NCBI RefSeq assembly: GCF_004025325.1 | Contig: NZ_RSFE01000002.1 | Location: 124,001-188,000 of the forward strand | DNA: 64,000 nt | Reading direction: 5' to 3' | From: Pseudidiomarina gelatinasegens | Lineage (GTDB): Bacteria > Pseudomonadota > Gammaproteobacteria > Enterobacterales > Alteromonadaceae | Shown here: positions 1 to 6,849 of the stretch, one piece after another | Numbering within the stretch: the first letter of the stretch is position 1 | Layout: every line of letters begins with the position of its first letter | Made by a program: the position numbers and the translations under genes | Notes under the pieces: generated by a model | What the model saw: the letters and a program-made list of their open reading frames with translations, nothing else | What the model was told of the DNA's origin: nothing | The model's database searches: none

Positions 1-491
1 TGATTATCTATTATTTACCAGGCCAAGATGCCCATTTTTGGGCTGCTTTTGTGTTTGCCGTGGCTGGATTTACGGATGCACTTGATGGTTGGGTAGCTCG
101 GAAGTTTAATCAATTCACCAAGTTCGGTGCATTTTTAGACCCAGTTGCCGATAAAGTAATGGTTGCAGCCTCACTGGTAGTTGTTGTTGAGCACTATGCA
201 ACTTGGTGGATAAGTATACCTGCACTAACAATTATCAGTCGTGAACTGGTTATTTCAGCATTGCGTGAATGGATGGCGCAGATTGGCCGACACGACCAGG
301 TTAAAGTATCAAATTTAGGTAAATACAAAACGATTGCACAAATGGTCGCCATTGGTGGCTTGATTTGGGAAGCCAACACTTTTGTTATCGTAACGGCAAC
401 AGTATTGCTCTATGCCGCTTTTGTTCTAACACTGTGGTCAATGGGTGAATATTTGCGCGCTGCATGGTCAGATTTAAGCCAAGTGGATTAA
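1..491 (+). CDS. pgsA: CDP-diacylglycerol--glycerol-3-phosphate 3-phosphatidyltransferase (5' end cut by window)
   Basis: This inner-membrane enzyme makes phosphatidylglycerophosphate from CDP-diacylglycerol and glycerol-3-phosphate, the committed step to phosphatidylglycerol and cardiolipin. The reading frame is open from base 3, so the true start lies left of the window. The visible part carries the complete CDP-alcohol phosphotransferase signature DG-x2-AR-x8-G-x3-D-x3-D (DALDGWVAR, then FGAFLDPVADK), followed by hydrophobic helices that span the membrane. The 3' end is intact and stops shortly before a tRNA cluster, an order also seen in other gammaproteobacteria. The GTG at base 51 is internal and should not be taken as the start. 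The family assignment is secure; only the N-terminus is missing. Confidence 0.95.
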   Translation, partial: IIYYLPGQDAHFWAAFVFAVAGFTDALDGWVARKFNQFTKFGAFLDPVADKVMVAASLVVVVEHYATWWISIPALTIISRELVISALREWMAQIGRHDQVKVSNLGKYKTIAQMVAIGGLIWEANTFVIVTATVLLYAAFVLTLWSMGEYLRAAWSDLSQVD

Positions 492-527
492 AAATAGGCA
501 AACAGACGTGTTCAGGCGAAAAAGTCG

Positions 528-555
528 TTGACCTTGCCGAAATAGACAGTAGAAT
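528..555 (+). promoter_or_regulatory. Sigma-70 promoter of the tRNA cluster
   Basis: TTGACC (528-533) and TAGAAT (550-555) are separated by 16 bp. A GC-rich discriminator (gcgtc) follows, as is typical of stable-RNA promoters under stringent control. The predicted start near 562 would give a leader of about 9 nt before the first tRNA. Promoter strength and stringent control are inferred. Confidence 0.7.
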
Positions 556-570
556 GCGTCAGCACTGGAT

Positions 571-645
571 GCGGGAATAGCTCAGTGGTAGAGCACAACC
601 TTGCCAAGGTTGGGGTCGCGAGTTCGAATCTCGTTTCCCGCTCCA
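571..645 (+). tRNA. tRNA-Gly (anticodon GCC)
   Basis: A full cloverleaf can be drawn: acceptor GCGGGAA pairs with TTCCCGC, the anticodon arm is CAACCTTGCCAAGGTTG with GCC in the loop, the T arm contains GTTCGAATC, and CCA is encoded. It is first of three tRNAs in one probable transcript, 8 nt before tRNA-Cys. Confidence 0.97.
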
Positions 646-653
646 AACTCAAT

Positions 654-727
654 GGCGGGTTGGCAGAATGGCTATGCAGCGGATTGCAAATCCGTGGATC
701 TCGGTTCGACTCCGGGACCCGCCTCCA
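654..727 (+). tRNA. tRNA-Cys (anticodon GCA)
   Basis: Acceptor GGCGGGT pairs with ACCCGCC, the anticodon stem-loop CGGATTGCAAATCCG shows GCA, the T loop is GGTTCGACTCC, and CCA is encoded. The length of 74 nt is normal for tRNA-Cys. It is the middle gene of the Gly-Cys-Leu cluster. Confidence 0.97.
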
Positions 728-755
728 TTGAGAGACCTCAGGTAATACAGTATGT

Positions 756-842
756 GCCCGGGTGGTGAAATTGGTAGACACAAGGGATTTAAAATCCCTC
801 GCTGGTAACAGCGTGCCGGTTCAAGTCCGGCCCCGGGCACCA
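756..842 (+). tRNA. tRNA-Leu (anticodon TAA)
   Basis: A class II tRNA of 87 nt with a long variable arm (CGCTGGTAACAGCG). Acceptor GCCCGGG pairs with CCCGGGC, the anticodon arm AGGGATTTAAAATCCCT shows TAA, and CCA is encoded. It is last in the cluster. A T-rich stretch follows, but I see no clear terminator hairpin. Confidence 0.97.
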
Positions 843-933
843 CTTCCTCTGCAATTTATTTTTTATTGACGCTTGTCAAACATCTAAACCACCCATATCT
901 TTACTACATCATGCAAACAGATTCGGTTTAGCC

Positions 934-1221
934 GTGGCTTTGTTACGTTTTGGGATTGTTACAGTCATATTTTCCTTGCTGTGGTTGGCGCCACGGGCAG
1001 AGATTAATGCTGTTGACGGTTACCATCTGGAACAAACCGCCGTTGAGTTGAATGTATCATCCGAGCGAAATCTGCTGGATGAGCCTGATTATGCGTTATT
1101 AACACACACGAACCCGCTCCAAAGTACTTATTCATACCAACCTGAAATTGGTACTGCGGTTGCAGCCTTCAGTTATATTGTTTCGTCTAACCCGGCTAGA
1201 GCTCCACCAGTTCTGGATTGA
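934..1221 (+). CDS. Small secreted or membrane-anchored protein of unknown function
   Basis: A 95-residue product begins with a short hydrophobic segment (residues about 3-20) that looks like a signal peptide or anchor, followed by a polar body and a C-terminal segment ending in PARAPPVLD. I recall small proteins with a similar end in other Alteromonadales but cannot name a function. The start is GTG at 934, because the only upstream ATG in frame (911) is followed at once by a stop; the ribosome-binding site is weak. It lies 50 bp before the CBS-domain gene and may be co-transcribed with it. Codon use looks coding, but existence and start are less certain than for the neighbours. Confidence 0.5.
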   Translation: MALLRFGIVTVIFSLLWLAPRAEINAVDGYHLEQTAVELNVSSERNLLDEPDYALLTHTNPLQSTYSYQPEIGTAVAAFSYIVSSNPARAPPVLD

Positions 1222-1271
1222 TTTAATTATTTTAAATAAAAAATTAATCAATCAGTATATTGAGGTGAGTT

Positions 1272-1868
1272 ATGTCCGAATTCCACGCATTACATTGGGA
1301 ATCATCCCCACACACGCACTTTTTGCCGTTACCCAAAGAGCAATTGAGTCAAAAGCGTTTAGATTGGCATCAAAGTGCACACCATATCGTTGATGAACTG
1401 CATGACAACGCATTGGTACTGTTAACACCACAGATGCCTGTACTGGAAGCTGAATCGATATTTAATGCCTCTGAACAGCGTTATGGTGTTGTTATAGACG
1501 AAAAGAGACAGGTTATTGGTGTGCTCATGGCCCGCGAGCTGCATGGTCGCCATAGTGGTGTAATTGCCAATTTACTGCAATTGCCATGGCATGAGCTAAC
1601 TGTAGGGTACTTAATGCGGCCGATAGGTCAAATTCCGGTGTTAAACTCTCAACAAATCAGGGCTGCAAAAATTGGCGATATTGCTGCAACCATGCAGGCA
1701 GCAGGTTCTGATTTTATTGTGATTACAACCGATAGCCGTATTAGCGGTATCGTGGTTTCTCTTAAAATTATGGCGGTAACGGGTGAGTCCATTCGTTTAT
1801 ATCCGCGAGCAACAACTTTCGCTGAGGTTTTTAACGCGATCAAACATCCCGATAGTGTCGGAAATTAA
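1272..1868 (+). CDS. CBS-domain protein
   Basis: The 198-residue soluble protein contains a CBS-domain pair: the first unit covers about residues 45-110 (VLLTPQMPVLEAE, then YGVVIDEKRQVIGVL), the second about 115-185 (VGYLMRP, then DFIVITTDSRISGIV). CBS pairs bind adenine nucleotides and usually regulate an attached or partner protein. No catalytic domain is attached, so the target is unknown. The ATG is preceded by a good ribosome-binding site (TGAGGTGAG). A strong terminator follows 15 bp after the stop, which closes the transcript. The family is clear; the biological role is not. Confidence 0.85.
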   Translation: MSEFHALHWESSPHTHFLPLPKEQLSQKRLDWHQSAHHIVDELHDNALVLLTPQMPVLEAESIFNASEQRYGVVIDEKRQVIGVLMARELHGRHSGVIANLLQLPWHELTVGYLMRPIGQIPVLNSQQIRAAKIGDIAATMQAAGSDFIVITTDSRISGIVVSLKIMAVTGESIRLYPRATTFAEVFNAIKHPDSVGN

Positions 1869-1883
1869 AGCTTTTTTTTTACT

Positions 1884-1912
1884 AAAGCCCTCGCTAAATC
1901 CGAGGGCTTTTT
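1884..1912 (+). terminator. Rho-independent terminator after the CBS gene
   Basis: AAAGCCCTCG (1884-1893) pairs with CGAGGGCTTT (1901-1910) around a 7-nt loop and runs into a T tract. The 10-bp stem is perfect. Confidence 0.9.
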
Positions 1913-1965
1913 ATATGTTGTATTATAAGCTTGAACGATAAACGCAAACAAACAAGGCAGCGACT

Positions 1966-3462
1966 ATGGAAGCAGCAGGGTGGATGGGAACATTATTAAT
2001 ACTGGCGCAATGGCTGGTTGCGCTTTTTGTATTGCTGCTAATTGTTGGGCTAGGCGCTGTTATCGCTATGTATGTGGTTGATAAACGCCAAACACGCCAC
2101 ACCATACGTCGAAATTTCCCAGTTATTGGGCGTTTTCGGTATATGTTTGAGCATCTTGGTGAGTTTTTCAGACAGTATTTCTACGCTATGGACCGCGAAG
2201 AAATGCCGTTTAATCGTTCGCAACGCAGTTGGGTGTATCGTGCTGCAAAAAACGCAGACCGAACTATTGCATTTGGTTCCACCCGCGATTTAACCAAAAA
2301 CGGTACGATAATCTTTGCTAACAGCGCTTACCCACATCAAGAAGAAGAGAAAACGCATCCGGAACCGGTCACTATCGGCGCTGATTGTGAGCAACCTTAT
2401 TCACCGACCAGTTATTTTCATATTTCAGGCATGAGTTATGGCGCATTATCACCCGTCGCTGTTACCGCGTTATCGAAAGGTGCAAAATTAGCGGGGTGTT
2501 GGTTAAACACCGGGGAAGGTGGATTGAGTCCGTACCATTTAGCTGGTGATTGCGACATCGTGTTTCAGATAGGTACCGCCAAGTATGGCGTACGAACTGG
2601 CTCCGGTGCATTGCACGAAGGTAAGCTTAGGCAACTGGCGAGTGATGATCGGATAAAAATGTTCGAAATTAAATTAAGTCAGGGTGCTAAGCCAGGTAAA
2701 GGCGGTATTCTGCCCGCCATTAAAGTAAATCAAGAAATCGCGGAAATTCGCGGTATACCCGTAGGCAAAGACTCGATATCACCCAACCGGCATCCGGAGA
2801 TTAAAAATAACGAAGAACTTCTCGATTTCATTGAGCGTGTACGCACAATCACTGGGAAGCCAACGGGCATTAAATTTGTGATGGGTGAACCCAACTGGAT
2901 TGACGAGCTCGTTGCCGCCATTAACGCACGCGGTCCAAGCAGTGCACCTGACTTTATTACGCTTGATAGTGCGGATGGTGGTACTGGTGCATCGCCGCAA
3001 CCGCTCATGGACTACGTTGGATTAAAGCTGTCTGAAAGCTTACCCATACTGATTGATAAGCTTGCCGCCGGTGGTATCAAAGATCGTATTCGGGTTATCG
3101 CCTCAGGAAAAATGATAACCCCGGCTGACGTAGCTTGGGCATTGGCTATTGGTGCTGACTTCGTGGTTTCAGCGCGCGGCTTTATGTTCTCGCTTGGCTG
3201 CATTCAAGCGATGCAATGTAATAAAAACACCTGCCCAACAGGTGTAACAACGCATGACAAACGTCTGCAACAGGGCTTAGACCCTGCCGACAAGAGCGTT
3301 CGGGTTGCCAATTACCATAAATTTTTGGAATATGGTGTGAATATTATCGCCCATTCATGCGGTGTCTCTGATCCGCGCAAATTAAACCGCCGTCATGCGC
3401 GGGTGGTTACGCATACAGGTGACAGTGTTAGCTTGGCCGAACATTACCCGCCAATGAACTAG
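1966..3462 (+). CDS. FMN-binding glutamate-synthase-family protein, membrane-anchored
   Basis: The 498-residue product has one N-terminal transmembrane segment (about 7-35) and then the central FMN-binding region of the glutamate synthase large subunit (about 90-460). Family landmarks include SGMSYGALSP, a glycine-rich NTGEGGLSPYH segment, KPGKGGILP, and the cysteines C412, C418 and C423 (last in CPTG), which match the 3Fe-4S ligands of GltB. The glutamine amidotransferase domain is absent, so it cannot use glutamine alone and is not a complete glutamate synthase. Stand-alone proteins of this type are common in proteobacteria and their substrate is uncertain. The last 35 bp overlap the end of the convergent LysR gene. 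Confidence 0.85.
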   Translation: MEAAGWMGTLLILAQWLVALFVLLLIVGLGAVIAMYVVDKRQTRHTIRRNFPVIGRFRYMFEHLGEFFRQYFYAMDREEMPFNRSQRSWVYRAAKNADRTIAFGSTRDLTKNGTIIFANSAYPHQEEEKTHPEPVTIGADCEQPYSPTSYFHISGMSYGALSPVAVTALSKGAKLAGCWLNTGEGGLSPYHLAGDCDIVFQIGTAKYGVRTGSGALHEGKLRQLASDDRIKMFEIKLSQGAKPGKGGILPAIKVNQEIAEIRGIPVGKDSISPNRHPEIKNNEELLDFIERVRTITGKPTGIKFVMGEPNWIDELVAAINARGPSSAPDFITLDSADGGTGASPQPLMDYVGLKLSESLPILIDKLAAGGIKDRIRVIASGKMITPADVAWALAIGADFVVSARGFMFSLGCIQAMQCNKNTCPTGVTTHDKRLQQGLDPADKSVRVANYHKFLEYGVNIIAHSCGVSDPRKLNRRHARVVTHTGDSVSLAEHYPPMN

Positions 3463-4345
3463 CTAAACGTGCTTCAAGCCATTTAACAAACGCAACAAGC
3501 GCAACAGGCTGCCGTTGCCGCTGTTTAAGTGTTAAGGCAACTGGCTCAGGCAGGGTTACTTGGTATTCGGTATGTTTGACATAGTCACGCAGTTGCGGGT
3601 GAGCAAGAAATAGTTGATCAATAAGCGTAATTTGGTCAGTACCCTGAATTAAGTCCACCGCAATATTGCTATTTCCGACCGGACGGGTTTTCAATTGCTT
3701 CGCCAAATGCGCCTGTGCTTTTTTAAAATGACGCCAGTAGGGGGCATTCACGTCAATTAACCAAGGTCGCGATGCTAAAGCTTTGTCACTTTGAGTAGGC
3801 GCAACCGGAACATACGTCGGCGTATAGAGGGCGACTTGTTTCAGAGCCTTGTCACGTAAATGGCCATAATGAATTGCCATATCGAGTTGTTCGTGCTGAA
3901 GTTGCGCGCAGATGTTTGCTCGCTCATTGGCGTCAGGAAAGAGCGGCACCGTGTTAAACTGGACTTGAATATGCGGATACAGTGCATAAAATTCCGCCAG
4001 TCGGCTTGATAACCACCAACGCAATAAACTCTCTGGAAGCGCAATCCGCAATGTTGTTAATTCACTGTCGCCAATATGGCGCGTGCGTTCAACGGTGCGA
4101 TCAAGCTCCTTAAACAAGCGCAATAAATCAGGTGCTAATGCTTCACCTGCTGGGGTTAAAGCATGAACACGATTGTCGCGTTGAAATAGCCGTGTACCTA
4201 ATTGCTCTTCTAACGCTTGGATTTGTCGCGTAATATTCGATTGTGATACGCCAAGCTGTTGTGCAGCTTGTTTAAATGAGTCGGCATGGGCCGCAAAGGC
4301 GAATACCCGTAATGCATTGAGTGAAGGTGATTTTTCGCTAGCCAT
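3428..4345 (-). CDS. LysR-family transcriptional regulator
   Basis: The 305-residue product has the LysR layout: a winged HTH at residues about 8-67 (NALRVFAFAAHADSFKQAA, then a recognition helix around SQSNITRQIQALE) and a periplasmic-binding-protein-like effector domain at about 95-295. It is transcribed away from a LysE-family exporter, with 45 bp between start codons, which is the classical arrangement of a LysR regulator with its target. By analogy with ArgP-LysE, it may sense an amino acid and induce export; that is inference from context. The 3' end overlaps the glutamate-synthase-like gene by 35 bp in antisense orientation. Confidence 0.9.
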   Translation of the reverse strand: MASEKSPSLNALRVFAFAAHADSFKQAAQQLGVSQSNITRQIQALEEQLGTRLFQRDNRVHALTPAGEALAPDLLRLFKELDRTVERTRHIGDSELTTLRIALPESLLRWWLSSRLAEFYALYPHIQVQFNTVPLFPDANERANICAQLQHEQLDMAIHYGHLRDKALKQVALYTPTYVPVAPTQSDKALASRPWLIDVNAPYWRHFKKAQAHLAKQLKTRPVGNSNIAVDLIQGTDQITLIDQLFLAHPQLRDYVKHTEYQVTLPEPVALTLKQRQRQPVALVAFVKWLEARLASSLAGNVRPS

Positions 4346-4390
4346 CTGAATAACCTTGGTGCAAGTTTAATTAACTAAAAGTAAATCACA

Positions 4391-5056
4391 ATGGAACATT
4401 TAGCAATCTATTGGGCAGAATTTTTAACTATCGCCACCTTGCACCTTCTTGCTGTAGCAAGCCCCGGGCCCGATTTCACGGTAACCACACGTTACAGTAT
4501 CAGTTATGGCGGGAGGATTGGGCGTTGGGTTGCACTAGGAATTGGTACCGGAATACTGTTGCACGTTGCCTATTCCGTGCTGGGAGTGGCGTTAATTATT
4601 CACCGTTATACCTGGGTTTATGGACTGCTTCTTTTGGTTGGTGCCGGCTATTTGGGGTGGTTGGGTTGGCAAGCAGTTCGCGCCCAACCGCGCGGCCCGT
4701 TGCCAAACAATTCAAATGTACCAACGCACGGCATAACGGCACTTAAAGCGTTCCGGATTGGATTTCTAACGAATGGTTTAAACGTCAAAGCCACGCTTTT
4801 TTTCTTAGCCCTCTTCAGCACGGTGATTGCGCCTGCTACGCCAACGTCGGTAAAAGTTGGGTATGGCATTTACATGGCCATTGCAACGGGGCTGTGGTTC
4901 TCGTTTTTAGCCACACTAATCACCTGGCCACCGTTTTATCGTCGCATGTGGGCCGCTAGTCATTGGATAGATCGTGCGATGGGGCTGGCTTTGCTGCTAT
5001 TGAGCGCGAAGCTAATTTACGACTGGCTGGTGCTTATCAAAGTTATCGCCCAGTGA
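4391..5056 (+). CDS. LysE-family amino-acid exporter
   Basis: A 221-residue inner-membrane protein with about six hydrophobic helices. The family hallmark ASPGPDF is at residues about 22-28 after the first helix, and the conserved GFLTNGLNVKATLFFLALF segment lies near residue 125. LysE/RhtB proteins export amino acids or related compounds by proton exchange. The substrate cannot be read from sequence. The divergent LysR gene next to it is the likely regulator, and the 45-bp intergenic space (AT-rich) must hold both promoters. Confidence 0.9.
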   Translation: MEHLAIYWAEFLTIATLHLLAVASPGPDFTVTTRYSISYGGRIGRWVALGIGTGILLHVAYSVLGVALIIHRYTWVYGLLLLVGAGYLGWLGWQAVRAQPRGPLPNNSNVPTHGITALKAFRIGFLTNGLNVKATLFFLALFSTVIAPATPTSVKVGYGIYMAIATGLWFSFLATLITWPPFYRRMWAASHWIDRAMGLALLLLSAKLIYDWLVLIKVIAQ

Positions 5057-5063
5057 TAGGTAG

Positions 5064-5072
5064 TGGTATACT
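5064..5072 (+). promoter_or_regulatory. Probable extended -10 promoter of the QueD-like gene
   Basis: TG (5064-5065) plus TATACT (5067-5072) form an extended -10 element. A weak -35 (TTATCG at 5043-5048) lies 18 bp upstream, inside the end of the LysE gene. The predicted start is near 5079, giving a leader of roughly 36 nt. Confidence 0.45.
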
Positions 5073-5114
5073 TTCGCCTAATGTTGCTATGAGAATCATT
5101 TAATCGAGAGAACT

Positions 5115-5996
5115 ATGCAGTTATTTGTAAACGATTTGACCGTCATCGACTTCTCATACCTGTGCCCAGAGCGCGGAATGGTTGGTGAAAGTTGGATTGT
5201 TGATATTATTTTAGATGGCTCACTGAACGAGCAGTCTATGGTGCTTGATTTTGGCCGCGTTAAGAAGCAAATCAAGCGCATCATTGATAGCGCGGTTGAC
5301 CATAAATTAGCGGTTCCTGCAGAGCATGAATACACTCAAGTGAGCCATCATGAAGATGGCAATAGCTACTGGGTGGACTTCATGCGGCCTAACAATCGCT
5401 CAATTCACCTATTTTGTCCCGCCGATGCATTCGCATTTATCGATGCGCAGCAGGTTACCATGGCAAGTATCACCGACTATTTAAGAGCGGTGATAAAACG
5501 TGAGCTGCCAGATAATGTGCAAGGGTTGGAATTACAGCTGCGCGCTGAGGAAATTCCCGGTGCGTTTTATCACTATACCCATGGCCTGAAAAAGCATGAT
5601 GGTAATTGCCAACGCATTGCGCACGGCCATCGTTCACGTATTTATATTGCCCTCAATGATCAGCGTGACACCACGCTGGAACAATTTTGGGCGACGACTT
5701 GGCAGGATATTTACTTGGGATCAGAAGAAGATATCGTAGCGTTCGATGTGTTACAACTATCCGAACATAGCCAACAGCTCAGTCCTTCGACACACGTGGC
5801 GTACAGTTATACGGCGGATCAAGGTCTGTTCGAGTTGCTGGTTCCTACGGCGGAAAACTATACCATTCCAACAGACTCGACGGTCGAGTGCATTGCGACC
5901 TATTTGGCACAGAAGATTAAACATGAGCAGCCTGATGCTTCGGTGAAAGTCACCGGTTTTGAAGGCGTCGGCAAGGGAGCTATTGGTTATGCGTAA
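5115..5996 (+). CDS. Tandem QueD/6-pyruvoyl-tetrahydropterin-synthase-fold protein
   Basis: The 293-residue protein resembles two fused copies of the QueD (6-carboxytetrahydropterin synthase) fold, about 1-150 and 150-293. QueD makes the pterin precursor of queuosine. The first half keeps the VLDFG motif (D45) and the D62-H63 pair but has lost the zinc histidines. The second half keeps the metal site and nucleophile: H156, C165, H170 and H172 (HGH) with near-QueD spacing, but has no DF/DH motif. Both halves end in the same type of strand-helix-strand segment with a glutamate (AEEIPGAFY; GFEGVGKGAIGYA). A composite active site is therefore plausible. E. coli QueD is about 120 residues. Databases usually label such proteins 6-carboxytetrahydropterin synthase; the reaction is unproven. 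The 3' end overlaps the M23 start by 8 bp. Confidence 0.75.
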   Translation: MQLFVNDLTVIDFSYLCPERGMVGESWIVDIILDGSLNEQSMVLDFGRVKKQIKRIIDSAVDHKLAVPAEHEYTQVSHHEDGNSYWVDFMRPNNRSIHLFCPADAFAFIDAQQVTMASITDYLRAVIKRELPDNVQGLELQLRAEEIPGAFYHYTHGLKKHDGNCQRIAHGHRSRIYIALNDQRDTTLEQFWATTWQDIYLGSEEDIVAFDVLQLSEHSQQLSPSTHVAYSYTADQGLFELLVPTAENYTIPTDSTVECIATYLAQKIKHEQPDASVKVTGFEGVGKGAIGYA

Positions 5997-6849
5997 AATA
6001 CTGGTGGCAATTCTAGCTATTGCAGCAACCGCTCAGGCTCATGAGCAACCTGTTACACCTGACATTGATATCCGAGGGGCATTAACCTCGGGCACTCTGC
6101 TAATTGGTGATGTGCATTCTGCAGAACGGGTTGAACTCAACGGCGAACCGCTGCGCATGACTCCTGAGGGGCAGGTGGTGTTTGGCTTTGGTCGCGATCA
6201 GCATGGTGCGCAAGAGCTAACCCTATTTGACCATCATGGGCGCAAATTCAAGAAAACGCTTCAGATAAAACCGCGCCAGTACAAGATTGATCGTGTTGAT
6301 GGTGTGCCGCAACAAACAGTTACCCCTGATCCTGAACAGCAACAACGCGCTAAACGCGAAGCTGCACAGGTGTGGACTGCTCGTAATAACGCGCTAAGTG
6401 ATCGCACCGACTTTTTAGCGCAGGTGAAAATGCCCGCACAAGGCCGAATTAGTGGGGTGTATGGTAGCCAACGTATTTTTAATGGCACACCGCGTAACCC
6501 ACATTTTGGCCTCGATATTGCCGCGCCGACAGGTAGCCCAGTGTTAGCTCCCTGGTCAGGTAAGGTGATTCTAGCCGAGAATGATTTGTTTTATTCCGGT
6601 GGCACCTTGATTATCGATCATGGGTATGGTGTTACCAGCACTTATATCCATCTACACAAATTGCATGCAGCCGTTGGTGATGAAGTCGCGCAAGGTCAAA
6701 AAATTGCCGAAATTGGTGCCACCGGTCGTGTAACAGGGCCTCACCTTGACTGGCGCATTAACTGGCGCCATGAGCGGTTAGACCCAGCCTTGGTTATCGA
6801 ACATTTTTCTGCAACCGCAACCAGCCCTGTACCTGCTGCGGATCGCTAA
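5989..6849 (+). CDS. M23-family metallopeptidase (LytM-like, periplasmic)
   Basis: I place the start at ATG 5989 because it begins a clean signal peptide (MRKILVAILAIAATAQA) and overlaps the preceding stop, as in coupled genes; the frame is open 30 bp further left. The 286-residue product has a polar N-terminal part and a C-terminal M23 domain (about 150-270) with HFGLD, a mid-domain HLHKL, and GPHLDW. LytM enzymes cleave peptidoglycan cross-links or act as regulators. The usual HxH zinc motif here reads H-L-D, a variant whose catalytic status cannot be decided from sequence. The gene ends inside the convergent M61 gene with a 56-bp overlap. Confidence 0.88.
   Translation: MRKILVAILAIAATAQAHEQPVTPDIDIRGALTSGTLLIGDVHSAERVELNGEPLRMTPEGQVVFGFGRDQHGAQELTLFDHHGRKFKKTLQIKPRQYKIDRVDGVPQQTVTPDPEQQQRAKREAAQVWTARNNALSDRTDFLAQVKMPAQGRISGVYGSQRIFNGTPRNPHFGLDIAAPTGSPVLAPWSGKVILAENDLFYSGGTLIIDHGYGVTSTYIHLHKLHAAVGDEVAQGQKIAEIGATGRVTGPHLDWRINWRHERLDPALVIEHFSATATSPVPAADR

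Noticed and set aside
512-843. Two minus-strand open frames across the tRNA cluster (with FELATPTL and GAGLEPARC type peptides)
   Set aside because: They are translations of antisense tRNA sequence, a well-known artefact; the three tRNAs fully explain the region.
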